Below, one piece after another: positions 23,877 through 33,156 of a stretch of DNA of 64,000 nucleotides (positions are counted from its first letter, which is position 1; each line of letters begins with the position of its first letter). This stretch comes from Candidatus Eisenbacteria bacterium (GTDB lineage Bacteria > Orphanbacterota > Orphanbacteria > Orphanbacterales > Orphanbacteraceae), in contig JAFGGD010000034.1 in NCBI GenBank assembly GCA_016930695.1, forward strand, positions 1 through 64,000. Direction: 5' to 3'. Under the pieces are notes generated by a model. It was not told the origin of the DNA and did no database searches. It was given only the letters and a program-made list of their open reading frames with translations. The position numbers were made by a program, and so were the translations under genes.

Positions 23877-25532
23877 TCAACCGTCCCGGAGGCCCGCCCG
23901 GAAGACCTCCCGCGTCTCGTCGATCTCTCTTTTCGTCCGCGCCCCGTCCCATCCCGCCTCGGCGGCGACCACCGCCGCGCACTCTTCCAGCGCGCCGTCG
24001 CCGGGGTCGCCGAAGAGGCCCAATTCGGTCCTGCGGAAGACCACGTCGGCGAGCTTCATCGCCGCCTCTTCGCGGACCGCGTGAACCGCCTCCGCCGCGA
24101 TCACCGGGGACGACGGGGAGAAGGGGGTCCCCGGGTCCCGGCCGACGGGCGTATGGGCGAGCACCTCCGGATAGGCGCCGCCGTAGTTGCGCGCCAGATG
24201 GCGCACCGTATCCTCGCCCAGAGCACCGCCGTCCCGCCGGATCGCCCCGGCGAGGAATTCGTCGAACCGCCCGATCGAACCGCCCCAAAGGGGCGTTATC
24301 CCGGTGCGGCAGGGGGGAGGCTTCACCCCGCGATCGCGGAAGACACGGTCCACGATCCCCTCCGCGACCCTGCGGGCCATGGTGAACTTGATCCCCACCA
24401 CGGACAGAAGACCCGCCGGGCCTCCTTCGCGCGCGTGATCGATCAGGCGCGCCTTGGTGGTCAGTTTCCACTCTCCCCGAGCGGCGGCCCGTTCATCGGC
24501 GGGGAGGAGGCCGGTGTGCACGAAGGCCGCGTCTTCCCGCCGGAGTCCGAGTCCGGGACGGGCGCGGCGAAGCTCGGCGAGAAAGCCCTCCACCTGCTCC
24601 TCCCGGACCGCCGGCCGCTCCAGGTCTCCCTTCTCGACGGGGAATTCGGCGATGCCGACGAGGGAGTGATCGTGCCAGGGGAGGAGGAAGAAGTAGCGGC
24701 CGTGCCGACCGAGAAGGCCGACGGAGCCGCGCGGGACCGGTCGCCGCACGATCAGGTACATCACCTTGAGGAGAGGCACCGGCCGGACCGGCTCGCCGGT
24801 GAGGCGCCGGTTCAGGCCCTCCGCCCACGGACCCGCGGCGTTCACGACGAAACGCGCCCGCACGTCCCTCTCCGACCGATCCCCTTGGAGACGGTCCCGC
24901 ACCCGCACGCCGGCGGCGCGGCCCCCCTCCAGGATGAGCCCCGTCGCCTCCGTGTAGTTCACGAGAGTCGCGCCGTCCTCCGCGGCCGACCGGAGGAAAC
25001 CGAAGAGGAGCCGTTCCGAGTTGTGAATCCCGCCGTCGTGAAAGACGGCGCCCCCGGTGAGCGCCGGCTCGTCGAGTTCCGGAAGCGTCTCCAGGCTCTC
25101 CCGCCTGTCGATCAGCCGGCCCCGCGGAATCCGCCTCCGCGGGTCGTCGAGACGGTTCCGATCGAGGCTGAGGAGATCATAGACGAGCAGGGCCGCGCCG
25201 AGGAGCCAGCGCGGCTTGCCGCCGTCCCGGTAGGTGGGGATCAGGAAGGGAGAGGGATAAACCAAGTGGGGCGCGACGGTGAACCAAGCGCGGCGCTCCT
25301 CCACCGACGAGCGGATCCTAGGGAGATCCATGTTCTGCAGGTAGCGGAAGCCGCCGTGGATCGTTTTCTGGGAGTGGAAGGTGGTTCCCCGCCCGAAGTC
25401 GTCCTTCTCGACGAGAGCCGTTCGGAGGCCGCGCTGCGCGGCGTCGCGGGCGATGCAGGAGCCGTAGATCCCGCCCCCGATCACGCAGAGGTCGTAAATC
25501 CCGTCGGAGAGTCTGTCCGGGATCCTTTTCAT
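23877..25532 (-). CDS. glpD: FAD-dependent glycerol-3-phosphate dehydrogenase
   Basis: This 551-residue flavoenzyme oxidises glycerol 3-phosphate to dihydroxyacetone phosphate, passing electrons to quinones at the inner membrane. The FAD-binding GGGIYG is at 19-24 with Glu42 ending the second strand (ALVEKDDFGRGT). The substrate and FAD regions QKTIHGGFRYLQ, NAAGPWAEGLN and GIKFTMARRVAEGIVD match GlpD/GlpA, as does the C-terminal GWDGARTKREID. The usual SSRSSKLIHGG is changed to TTFHSQKTIHGG. The ATG at 25532 is 1 bp after the methyltransferase stop, so the two genes are likely co-transcribed. Confidence 0.92.
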   Translation of the reverse strand: MKRIPDRLSDGIYDLCVIGGGIYGSCIARDAAQRGLRTALVEKDDFGRGTTFHSQKTIHGGFRYLQNMDLPRIRSSVEERRAWFTVAPHLVYPSPFLIPTYRDGGKPRWLLGAALLVYDLLSLDRNRLDDPRRRIPRGRLIDRRESLETLPELDEPALTGGAVFHDGGIHNSERLLFGFLRSAAEDGATLVNYTEATGLILEGGRAAGVRVRDRLQGDRSERDVRARFVVNAAGPWAEGLNRRLTGEPVRPVPLLKVMYLIVRRPVPRGSVGLLGRHGRYFFLLPWHDHSLVGIAEFPVEKGDLERPAVREEQVEGFLAELRRARPGLGLRREDAAFVHTGLLPADERAAARGEWKLTTKARLIDHAREGGPAGLLSVVGIKFTMARRVAEGIVDRVFRDRGVKPPPCRTGITPLWGGSIGRFDEFLAGAIRRDGGALGEDTVRHLARNYGGAYPEVLAHTPVGRDPGTPFSPSSPVIAAEAVHAVREEAAMKLADVVFRRTELGLFGDPGDGALEECAAVVAAEAGWDGARTKREIDETREVFRAGLRDG

Positions 25533-25533
25533 G

Positions 25534-26358
25534 TCAGCGAACCGCCTTGACCACGAGATGAGCGCCGAAGGGGCGAACGATCCTCTCCGGCGTGATCCGG
25601 AAGAGGCCGAGGAGGAGAGAATAGACGAACCGCGCCGCCGCGCCGCGGTGGAGCCCCGTCTCGGCGGGGAAACGCTCCGGTACGATCTCGACGCGGGAGA
25701 AGCCGGCGAGCATCTTGCGGAGCTCCCGGGGAGAGTAAGAGCGGAAGACGGGCGCCTCTTCGTGCCGGAGGTTCTTCCCGGACAGTTTGGAAAGGAGGGT
25801 GAGCCAGGAGTATCGGTTGTAGGCCATGAGGAACATCTCTCCTCCCGGCGCGAGAACCCGGTGGATCTCGCCGATCATGCGGGCCGGGTCGGGGGTGTAG
25901 GGGAGGACGCCGTGGGCGTAAACCAAATCGAAGCTCCCGTCCGGGAAGGACATCGCTTCGCCGTTCATGACCCGGAAATCGCCGGCGAGCCCGTGCATGT
26001 CGAAATAGCGCTTTGCCTCTTCCAGGCGCGACGGGGCCAGCTCGATTCCGGTTGCGCGGGCGCCTCCGCGGGCGAAGCGAATCAGGTCGAGGCCGATCCG
26101 ACAACCGATCTCGAGAACGCGCTTCCCCCGCCAGGCGCCGAAATCGACGTGGCGGGGGAGATAATCGAGCCTTCCCACGCGGAACTCCTCCAACTCGGCG
26201 AAATGCTCCACCGTGCCCGCGGGCCGGACGGCGACGCGCACGTCGTCGTAGAGGAATTCGTCCCAGAAACGGCGTACCGTCTCGACCGCCCCGTCCGTTT
26301 CGGGGGGGGAGGTGGCGTTGCGATTTCGCGCCCCGCCGGTATCGTCGATTCGATTCAT
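25534..26358 (-). CDS. Class I SAM-dependent methyltransferase
   Basis: This 274-residue cytoplasmic methyltransferase has motif I VLEIGCRIGLDLIRFA, motif II acidic ELAPS, motif post-I MNGEAMSFPDGSFDLVYAHGVL and motif III APGGEMFLMAYNRYSW. The order and spacing fit Methyltransf_11/25 enzymes. The C-terminal 80 residues (SYSPRELRKMLAGFSRVEIVPERFP) resemble enzymes acting on quinones, lipids or sugars, but the substrate is not identifiable. The ATG at 26358 lacks a strong ribosome site; a small inverted repeat TCACT/AGTGA (26360-26374) lies just before it. It heads a transcription unit with glpD. Confidence 0.8.
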   Translation of the reverse strand: MNRIDDTGGARNRNATSPPETDGAVETVRRFWDEFLYDDVRVAVRPAGTVEHFAELEEFRVGRLDYLPRHVDFGAWRGKRVLEIGCRIGLDLIRFARGGARATGIELAPSRLEEAKRYFDMHGLAGDFRVMNGEAMSFPDGSFDLVYAHGVLPYTPDPARMIGEIHRVLAPGGEMFLMAYNRYSWLTLLSKLSGKNLRHEEAPVFRSYSPRELRKMLAGFSRVEIVPERFPAETGLHRGAAARFVYSLLLGLFRITPERIVRPFGAHLVVKAVR

Positions 26359-26424
26359 TTCACTACACAAGTGATATCCGCTCCGCAGAAAACACCGCGC
26401 GCCTGCCCGGCCGTCGTCGCCCGG

Positions 26425-26453
26425 AGTATAGGGGATCCGGCGGCCGTTGTCTT
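26425..26453 (-). promoter_or_regulatory. Promoter for methyltransferase-glpD unit
   Basis: On the minus strand AAGACA (26453-26448), a 17-bp spacer and TATACT (26430-26425) lie in the gap between the RND pump gene and the methyltransferase. This suggests separate transcription from the efflux operon. Confidence 0.5.
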
Positions 26454-26492
26454 TCGGGAAGGGAGATCGCGTCGCCGTATCCCGTTCTCGGC

Positions 26493-29400
26493 TTACGCCG
26501 CTTCGACGCTTCCGCCCCGGCCACGGGTCAGCAGCGCACGCCCTTTCTCCATCAATTCCTCCACCAGGAGGTAGAGGCTCGGGACCAGCACGAGCGTGAT
26601 CCCCGTGGCGAAGAGGATTCCGTAGCCGAGGGAGAGGGCCATGGGGATCATGAAACGCGCCTGCCTGGAGGTCTCGAAGATCATCGGCGAGAGGCCGCCG
26701 AATGTGGTGAGCGTGGTGAGCAGGATGGGGCGGAATCGACGCACCCCCGCTTGGTGGATCGCCTCCACCTTCGGGACGCCCTCGCTCCGGAGACGGTTCG
26801 CCTTGTCGATCAACACGAGCGAGTCGTTGATCACCACGCCGGAGAGGGCGACGATTCCCATCATGCTCATGACGCTTAAACTGTAACCCATGATGTAATG
26901 GCCGATCACGGCGCCGACGATGCCGAAGGGGATCGAGATCATCACCACCAGCGGTTGGGTGTAGCTGCGGAACGGGATCGCCAATAGGGCGTAGGCGGCG
27001 AGCAGGGCGAGGGCGAAGCCGCCGACAAGCGAACTCATGCTCTCCTTCATGTCCGCCTGCCGCCCCTCGTAGGCGTATTGGAGGCCGGGGTGGTCTTTCG
27101 CGAGCGCCGGGAGAGTTTCCCGATCCAGGTCGGCCTGAACCGTGGAGGTCTTCTCGAAGGGCTCCACGTTGCAGGTCACCTGCACGGTCCGGCGACCGTT
27201 TCGCCGGGTGATCGTCGTGTAGGCGCGCCCGCGTTCCACATCGGCGATCTCCATCAACGGCACCCAGATCCCGGCCGGAGTGCGCACCATCAGCTTCTCG
27301 ACGTCCGATTCCCGGGTCCGCTGCTCCTCGGGAAGGCGGACGAGAACGCGCACCTCGTTGCGGCCGCGCTGCTGCCGGATCGCTTGAGATCCGTAGAAGG
27401 CGGAACGGACCTGGCGCGCCACGTCGTCGGCGTTCAGCCCGAGCGCCCGCCCCTCCGGGCGGATCCGGAAGTCCAACTGTTCCTTCCCCGGGCTGTAGCC
27501 GTCGTCGATGTCCTTCGTGTAGGCGAACTCGTCGAGCCGCGCCGCCAGATCGGTGCTCGCCCGGTCGAGCGCGTCGATGTCCCGGTGGGCGAGTTCCACC
27601 GTGAGCGACGCGCCCGACCCGGGGCCGCCCCGGTCCGACTCGAAGCGGAGCATCTCCAGACCCGGGATTTGTCCCGTCTCCTCGCGCCAGAAACTGCTGA
27701 AGGCGGAAGTGCCGAGGGGACGCACGTCCGGATCGGTCAGATAGACCGTGACCTCCACGCGGTTCTCCTCGATATCGCCGAGAACCCCCTCGGCGAGTCG
27801 CTCGCCGCCGTGCGCGTCGATCACGCGCCGCGCCGCCTTCTGCATCCGATCCCGCACCTCGCGGGCGCGATCCATCGGCGTTCCGTAGGGGAGCACCGCC
27901 GTGGCGATGGCGTAGTCCGACTCCACCTTGGGCATGAGGACCATTCCCATCCGCCCGCTCTTCACGTAAGAGAGGACCAGGAGAAGAACCGCCAGGCCGA
28001 TCGCCACGGTGATCCGGCGGTGATGGAGGGTCCAGTCGAGGAACGGCGCGTACCGGCCGTGGATGAAGCGGTCCACCCGCGCGGCGAAGGAGCGCTGCCA
28101 CCGCTCGATGCGTCGCATCACTTTTCCGTAGCCTTCGGGCGGGCTGTACGCGAGGTGGGCGGGGAGGATGAAGAGCGCCTCCACCCAGGAAACGAGGAAC
28201 ACGGTGATCACCACAATGGGAATGGTGATCCATATCTTTCCCATAACGCCGGGGATCAGGGCGAGGGGGAGGAATGCGACGATGTTGGTCAGGATGCTGA
28301 AGCTGATCGGCATCGCCACTTCCCGAGCGCCCCGGATCGCCGCGTCGAGGAAGTTCATCCCCTTCCGCCGATACTCGTAAATGTTCTCTCCCGCCACGAT
28401 GGCGTCGTCCACCACGATGCCGAGGGCGACGATGAACGCGAACATGCTGATCATGTTGATCGTGACGCCCAGGCCGGGGAGGAAGAGGAGTCCGCCGAGG
28501 AAGGAGACGGGGATCCCCATGGTCACCCAGAAGGCGAGACGCAGCTCCAGGAAGAGCCCGAGCACCACCAGCACCAGGATCAGCCCGAGAAAGGCGTTTC
28601 GGAGGAGAAGGTGGAGGCGCTGGCCGTAGATTTCCGAACGGTCTTCCGTGACCGACAGGTTCACGCCGGGCGGGAGCCCGGCCGTGAGGTCCTCCATCGC
28701 CTCGTGAACCGCCGCCGCCACGCCGAGCGGGGTTTGGTCGCCGACGCGGTAGATCTCCAGGTCCACGCAGGGGAAACCCTCGAAGCGCCGCTCCCGGTTC
28801 GCCTCTTCGAAGCCCTCCCGGACGGTGGCGATATCGCCGAGGCGGACCACGCCTCCGCCGGGAGTCGTGATCACCGGCAACTCGGCGAACTCCCGCGCCC
28901 AGTCGCGCCTTTCCTTGACCCGTAAAAGTATTTCCCCGCCCTCGGTTTTCACCGAGCCGCCGGGCAACTCCAGAGCGGCCTCGGAGAGGATTCGCGCCAC
29001 GCCGTCCAGCGAGAGGCCGTAGGCGCGCAGTTCCTCGCGGGAAATCTCCGCGTGGATCTCGTAATCCCGCACGCCCGCGAGGTCCACCTGGGTGATTCCG
29101 GGAAGGGCGAGCAGGCGGTCCCGCGTCTCCTCGCTGATCTCCCGAAGAACCCATTCGTCCACGTCGCCGTAGAGGGTGAGCTGCGTGACCAGGCGCCGCC
29201 GCGTGACCAGGCTGACCCGCGGCTCCTCCGCGTCCAGAGGAAAGGTGACGATGCGCGCCACCTCCTGGTCGATCTCCTGGTAGGCTTTCTGGGCGTTCAC
29301 GCCGGTCTGCAGTTCCGCCGTGATCGTGCCGGCCCCTTCCCGCGCGACGGCGGTCACCTCCTTGATCTCCGAGATCCCGCGGATCGCCTCCTCCACCACC

Positions 29401-29612
29401 AAAACGATTCCCTGCTCGACCTCCTCGGGCGAGGCGCCGGGATAGGCTATGGTGACGGTGACCAGATCCAGGTCGAAGTCGGGGAAGACCTCCTGCTTGA
29501 TGCGGCTCGTCGTGAAGAGACCGCCGACGAGAAAGACGATCATCAGGATGTTGGCCGTGACGTGGTTTTTCGCCATCCACGCGATCGGCCCCCTTTGTTC
29601 GGTCGCCGTCAT
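26493..29612 (-). CDS. RND efflux transporter permease (HAE1/AcrB-like)
   Basis: This 1039-residue inner-membrane proton-driven exporter has the usual 12-TM, two-repeat layout. TM1 starts at about residue 15 (HVTANILMIVFLVGGLF). TM4 carries the proton-relay Asp pair D402/D403 in GIVVDDAIVAGENIYEYRRKG. The second half has the corresponding GIVALSGVVINDSLVLIDKANRL. Two large periplasmic loops follow TM1 and TM7. The charge of the relay region and the EVFPDFDLDLVTVTIAYPGASPEEVE loop are typical of HAE1-type drug or lipid exporters rather than metal pumps. It overlaps the adaptor gene by 4 bp. Confidence 0.93.
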   Translation of the reverse strand: MTATEQRGPIAWMAKNHVTANILMIVFLVGGLFTTSRIKQEVFPDFDLDLVTVTIAYPGASPEEVEQGIVLVVEEAIRGISEIKEVTAVAREGAGTITAELQTGVNAQKAYQEIDQEVARIVTFPLDAEEPRVSLVTRRRLVTQLTLYGDVDEWVLREISEETRDRLLALPGITQVDLAGVRDYEIHAEISREELRAYGLSLDGVARILSEAALELPGGSVKTEGGEILLRVKERRDWAREFAELPVITTPGGGVVRLGDIATVREGFEEANRERRFEGFPCVDLEIYRVGDQTPLGVAAAVHEAMEDLTAGLPPGVNLSVTEDRSEIYGQRLHLLLRNAFLGLILVLVVLGLFLELRLAFWVTMGIPVSFLGGLLFLPGLGVTINMISMFAFIVALGIVVDDAIVAGENIYEYRRKGMNFLDAAIRGAREVAMPISFSILTNIVAFLPLALIPGVMGKIWITIPIVVITVFLVSWVEALFILPAHLAYSPPEGYGKVMRRIERWQRSFAARVDRFIHGRYAPFLDWTLHHRRITVAIGLAVLLLVLSYVKSGRMGMVLMPKVESDYAIATAVLPYGTPMDRAREVRDRMQKAARRVIDAHGGERLAEGVLGDIEENRVEVTVYLTDPDVRPLGTSAFSSFWREETGQIPGLEMLRFESDRGGPGSGASLTVELAHRDIDALDRASTDLAARLDEFAYTKDIDDGYSPGKEQLDFRIRPEGRALGLNADDVARQVRSAFYGSQAIRQQRGRNEVRVLVRLPEEQRTRESDVEKLMVRTPAGIWVPLMEIADVERGRAYTTITRRNGRRTVQVTCNVEPFEKTSTVQADLDRETLPALAKDHPGLQYAYEGRQADMKESMSSLVGGFALALLAAYALLAIPFRSYTQPLVVMISIPFGIVGAVIGHYIMGYSLSVMSMMGIVALSGVVINDSLVLIDKANRLRSEGVPKVEAIHQAGVRRFRPILLTTLTTFGGLSPMIFETSRQARFMIPMALSLGYGILFATGITLVLVPSLYLLVEELMEKGRALLTRGRGGSVEAA

Positions 29613-30823
29613 CGGCTTTCCGCCTCCTCCGCTCCGTCGCCGGGCGCCTCACCGGAAACGCCCTCCTGCACCCGGAGGGGCATCCCTTCCACGGGGGCGC
29701 CGATCTCCGTGGTGACCAGCCTCTCGCCCGTCTCGAGCCCTTCCGCCGCCAGGATCCGGTCCTCGCCGACGTACACCGGCTTGATTTTCCGGATCCGGAG
29801 AAGATTGTCTTCATCCATCAACCAAACGGTCGAACCGTCGTGGACGTGACGGCGATTGACGGCCACCACGTCCCGGAGCGTTCGTCCCAGAATCTCGACG
29901 CGCACGAAGGCGTTCATCAGAAGCACCGGCTTTCCCGCGTTCTCCGGGCGGAGGGAGAGTGGGTCCTCCACCTCGACGAGAAGGCGGGCCATGCGCCCTT
30001 CCGCCTCCAGGCTGCCGAGGCGACGAAGCACGCGGCCGGAGCGCCGCTCGCCCTCGTCCCACGCCGTGTCCTGGCGGATCCACACGGTCGACGCGCTGTC
30101 GCCGTTTCCCTCGGGGATGCGGATCCACCGGAGTTCGTCGGCGGGCACCGGCACTTCCAACCAGAAAACGTCCGTGCCGGCCAGATCGGCGATCACCGTG
30201 TTCGCCGACAGGACCGTTCCTTTATCGACGTGCTTTTCTTCGACCACGGCGTTGAAAGGGGCGGTGATCCGCGTCCGTTCCCGGTCGAGGAGCGCCTGAT
30301 CGAGGGAGGCCGCCGCCGCCGCGCGGGCGCTCCGCGCCGTCTCCAGCTGGGGCCGGCGGAGTACCAATTCCGCCTCCGATTCGCTCAGGTCCTCGCCCAG
30401 AAGTTCGTACTCCCGGCGCGCGACCGCCTGGCGCCCCTCCTCCAGCAACCGGTTCTCCTCGGCCTTGGCCAGATCGTCTTCCCTCTGGCGGACGGCCAGG
30501 TCGTAGTCGCGCCGGTCGATACGGAGAATCGTTTCACCCTCGGCGAGGACGCCGCCGGGGACAAAGGATTCGCTCACTTCCACGACCTCTCCGCCGACGA
30601 TGGCGCGCAGTTCCACCGAACGGGCCGCCGTCACCGTCCCCATCGCCTCGATCACCACCGGGACGTCGTTTCTCTCGAGGGGGAGCACTTCCACCAGCCG
30701 CGCCTGCCGCTGGGGGACGCGCCTGGGGGACTCGGGACCGGTGTTCGCGATGACCGCCGCGACGAGGCCGGCGCCCGCCAGTATGCAGAGGGGGAGCCAA
30801 AAGGTGCGTACCGATCGTTTCAA
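29609..30823 (-). CDS. RND efflux periplasmic adaptor (membrane fusion protein)
   Basis: This 404-residue adaptor couples the RND pump to the outer-membrane channel. The TTG start at 30823 overlaps the channel gene's TGA and has AAGGA 7 nt upstream; longer frames reaching into the channel gene are rejected. One N-terminal TM anchor (TFWLPLCILAGAGLVAAVIA, about 6-25) is followed by a lipoyl half, an alpha-hairpin (about 115-195), the second lipoyl half RITAPFNAVVEEKHVDKGTVL, a beta-barrel and a membrane-proximal domain (VVAVNRRHVHDGSTVWLMDE). An acidic tail ends the protein. Confidence 0.9.
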   Translation of the reverse strand: MKRSVRTFWLPLCILAGAGLVAAVIANTGPESPRRVPQRQARLVEVLPLERNDVPVVIEAMGTVTAARSVELRAIVGGEVVEVSESFVPGGVLAEGETILRIDRRDYDLAVRQREDDLAKAEENRLLEEGRQAVARREYELLGEDLSESEAELVLRRPQLETARSARAAAAASLDQALLDRERTRITAPFNAVVEEKHVDKGTVLSANTVIADLAGTDVFWLEVPVPADELRWIRIPEGNGDSASTVWIRQDTAWDEGERRSGRVLRRLGSLEAEGRMARLLVEVEDPLSLRPENAGKPVLLMNAFVRVEILGRTLRDVVAVNRRHVHDGSTVWLMDEDNLLRIRKIKPVYVGEDRILAAEGLETGERLVTTEIGAPVEGMPLRVQEGVSGEAPGDGAEEAESR

Positions 30824-32238
30824 GACTCCATCCTTTCCTCGTAAAGGTTTGCGCCCCCGTCGATTGCTTCGGGATTCCATCCGCCGCCGAGAGCGCGGCA
30901 GAGCTGGATGCGGTATTGAATCCACGCGCGCCGGGCGGTGAGAGAGGAGCGTTGCAGCGCCTGCTGCGACGTCAGCGCCTCGAGAACGCGCAGGTAATCC
31001 GCCTGGCCGCTCAGGTAGTCGTCGCGGCTCCGCTCGACGAGCGCGTCCGCCGTCTCGAGCTGCAGGCGAACGCTCTCGAGATACTCCCCCTGCCTCGCCT
31101 CCCGCGCGAGGGCGTCCTCTACTTCCCGGAGGGCGGCGAGAACGGCGCTCTCGTAGGCGTGAAAGGCTTCCCGGGCGGCCGCTTCCCTTCGGTCCGCCTC
31201 GGCGGAGCGGGCGCCGCCGTCCAGCAGGGGGAGGGCGAGATTGGCGGCCAGTCTGCCGAACCAGTCGCCGAAGAGGACCGACGTTTGGGCGCCGCCTGTG
31301 CTCCCCGAGGCGCTGAGCGAGATCTTGGGGAATCGGTCCGCCAGGGCGGCGGCGAATTCCGCGTTCGCCGCGGCCACGTCCAGGCGGGCGGCGCGCAGGT
31401 CGGGGCGGCGACGGAGCAGGTCGGCGGGGAGGCCTGTCTCCGGGAGAGCGGGGAGATCGATCAGGACCGCTTCCGTCCCGATCCGTTCCCGGGGGGTCCT
31501 GCCGACGAGAACCGCGAGCTGGTGGCGGAGCGTGGCGAGGCGCGCCTCGGCGAGATGCAGGTCACCGCGGACCGCCTCGGTCACCCTCCTCTGGGTGAGC
31601 ACGTCCGACGCGCCGGTCAGTCCGCTTCGGAAGCGGAGGCGCACCAGATCGAGCATCCGCTCGTTCGTGCCGACTTGCTCCTCCAGCAGGCGGACCTGCG
31701 CCGCCGCTTCGGCCGTTTCGTACCAGACCGAGGCGATGGACGCGCTCAGGGAAAGCTCCGCCGCCCGGAGGTCCTCGCCCGCGGCCCGCGAGGAGAGGAG
31801 CGCCGATCGGCGTCCGGCGCGGAGGCGCCCCCACAGGTCGATCTCATAGGAGGCGGCCGCGCCGAGGGCGTAATCATTCTCGTAGATGTCCGGTCCCTCC
31901 TCCGGCCAGGAGGCGGAGCGGGACGCGTCTCCGGACGCGTTCAACGCCGGGCGCAGGCCGGCTCCTCCCTTCCGGGCGAGGGCGCGGGCTTGGTCGAGCC
32001 GGTCCCGCCACGCCGCCAGGTCCGGGCTCCCGGCGAGTCCTTCCTCGATGGCGGCGTCGAGAGCGCCGTCGCCGAAGGCGGTCCACCACCGCCCCGGGAG
32101 CGGTTTCGTGCCGCCGTCTCCGAAGGATTCGGGGAGACCGGCGATGGCCGGGACGTCCCGGCGGCCGACGGAGCATGCGGTGAGGAGAAGGAGAAGAAAC
32201 GCGGCGGCTCTCTCCACGGTTCGTTTCGGCCTTTTCAT
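30820..32238 (-). CDS. NodT-family outer membrane efflux lipoprotein
   Basis: This 472-residue TolC-like channel is secreted and lipidated (LLLLLTAC lipobox near residue 22). Two OEP repeats follow; characteristic segments are WWTAFGDGALDAAIEEGL, ASYEIDLWGRLRAG and LGDWFGRLAANLALPLLDGGARSAE. RFRSGLTGASDVLTQR and RDDYLSGQADYLRVLEALTSQQ are the paired conserved coils. It completes the tripartite pump with the next two genes. The ATG overlaps the tetR stop (ATGA). Confidence 0.9.
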   Translation of the reverse strand: MKRPKRTVERAAAFLLLLLTACSVGRRDVPAIAGLPESFGDGGTKPLPGRWWTAFGDGALDAAIEEGLAGSPDLAAWRDRLDQARALARKGGAGLRPALNASGDASRSASWPEEGPDIYENDYALGAAASYEIDLWGRLRAGRRSALLSSRAAGEDLRAAELSLSASIASVWYETAEAAAQVRLLEEQVGTNERMLDLVRLRFRSGLTGASDVLTQRRVTEAVRGDLHLAEARLATLRHQLAVLVGRTPRERIGTEAVLIDLPALPETGLPADLLRRRPDLRAARLDVAAANAEFAAALADRFPKISLSASGSTGGAQTSVLFGDWFGRLAANLALPLLDGGARSAEADRREAAAREAFHAYESAVLAALREVEDALAREARQGEYLESVRLQLETADALVERSRDDYLSGQADYLRVLEALTSQQALQRSSLTARRAWIQYRIQLCRALGGGWNPEAIDGGANLYEERMES

Positions 32239-32915
32239 CGGATTCCCTCCACCGTCGAAGCAGCGCCGCGACCCGCGATTTTATCCTTTAGGTCCAAAAG
32301 TCCCGCGCGGGCGAAACGGAAGAGATGATCGGCGAGCGCGTCCGGGTCGAAACGGGGTGGGGCCCGGTGGGGGAGAGGGTGGAGGCGTTGGCGCATCCGG
32401 TGCATTCCCAACCCCATGCAGGGGGCGAGGACGGCGAGACGGCACATCTCCATCTCTTCCGGGGTCACCCCCTCGCCGAGAAAATCGCGGAGGATCGTTT
32501 CAAACGCCCTGTTCTTCCTCTTCCAACCTTCCATCAGCGCTTCCGCGAGAAAGGGTTGCGGGTCGTGGATCTCGAAAACCAGAATACGGGAGAAGCGGCC
32601 CGCCGCCCCCTCGTCCAAAATACGTTTAATATGTGAACTGAGAAAAAAGCGCAGGCGTTCCTCGGCGGGCGCGCCGGGTTCGGGATGTTCGAGCGGATGG
32701 AACTCCTCGGCCAGCGCGGCGGTATACTCCCAGACTTCCCGATAGAGATCTTCCTTGCCGCCGAAATGATAACTGACGGCGGCCTGGTTCACCCCCGCCG
32801 CTTCGCGGATCCGGGAGACGGTTCCTTCCGTGTAACCCACTTCGGCGAACACTTCGCTCGCCGCCTCGAGGATCTTCTGCCTCGTTTCCCGTCCATCGCT
32901 TCTGGGAGAACGCAT
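32235..32915 (-). CDS. TetR family regulator (CerR-like C-terminus)
   Basis: This 226-residue repressor heads the RND efflux operon. The ATG at 32915 has a perfect AGGAGG 7 nt upstream; an upstream in-frame extension would cover the promoter. The HTH (about 25-50) reads GTVSRIREAAGVNQAAVSYHFGGKEDLYREV. The C-terminal half (LRFFLSSHIKRILDEGAAGRFSRILVFEIHDP) resembles the CerR/YbiH C-terminal domain. Binding to the palindrome overlapping its own -35 box is inferred from position. Confidence 0.9.
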   Translation of the reverse strand: MRSPRSDGRETRQKILEAASEVFAEVGYTEGTVSRIREAAGVNQAAVSYHFGGKEDLYREVWEYTAALAEEFHPLEHPEPGAPAEERLRFFLSSHIKRILDEGAAGRFSRILVFEIHDPQPFLAEALMEGWKRKNRAFETILRDFLGEGVTPEEMEMCRLAVLAPCMGLGMHRMRQRLHPLPHRAPPRFDPDALADHLFRFARAGLLDLKDKIAGRGAASTVEGIR

Positions 32916-32940
32916 CGCGAGCCTCCTAACTGGAAACGAA

Positions 32941-32971
32941 AATATAAAACGAGTGTTTGAATTTGTCAAAC
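32941..32971 (-). promoter_or_regulatory. Consensus promoter and operator of the RND operon
   Basis: On the minus strand a perfect TTGACA (32969-32964), a 17-bp spacer and TATATT (32946-32941) precede tetR by about 26 bp. A 17-bp dyad, GTTTGA-N5-TCAAAC (32955-32971), covers the -35 box. A second small dyad, AAAC-N4-GTTT, lies in the spacer. The layout is that of a self-repressed TetR operator. Confidence 0.8.
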
Positions 32972-33156
32972 CAATCGGGGCGGATTCGTAACTATTTATA
33001 ATGCAATGGAATAAAAGCTATCGGATCGCGCGCGCTCCCTCGCCGCCGTATCGGGAGAAGGGGAGAAGATCGCCGGAATCGAGGCGCGCGCGTTGACCGG
33101 AGAGGAGCGGCGCGCCCTTCCCGGAACATGGGGAACGCCATCTCCACCGGAAGGGG

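Noticed and set aside
26358-29814. Very long minus-strand frame reaching from the methyltransferase through the RND gene
   Set aside because: Only the part after 26358 matches a protein family. The upstream extension is an out-of-frame reading of the RND pump gene.
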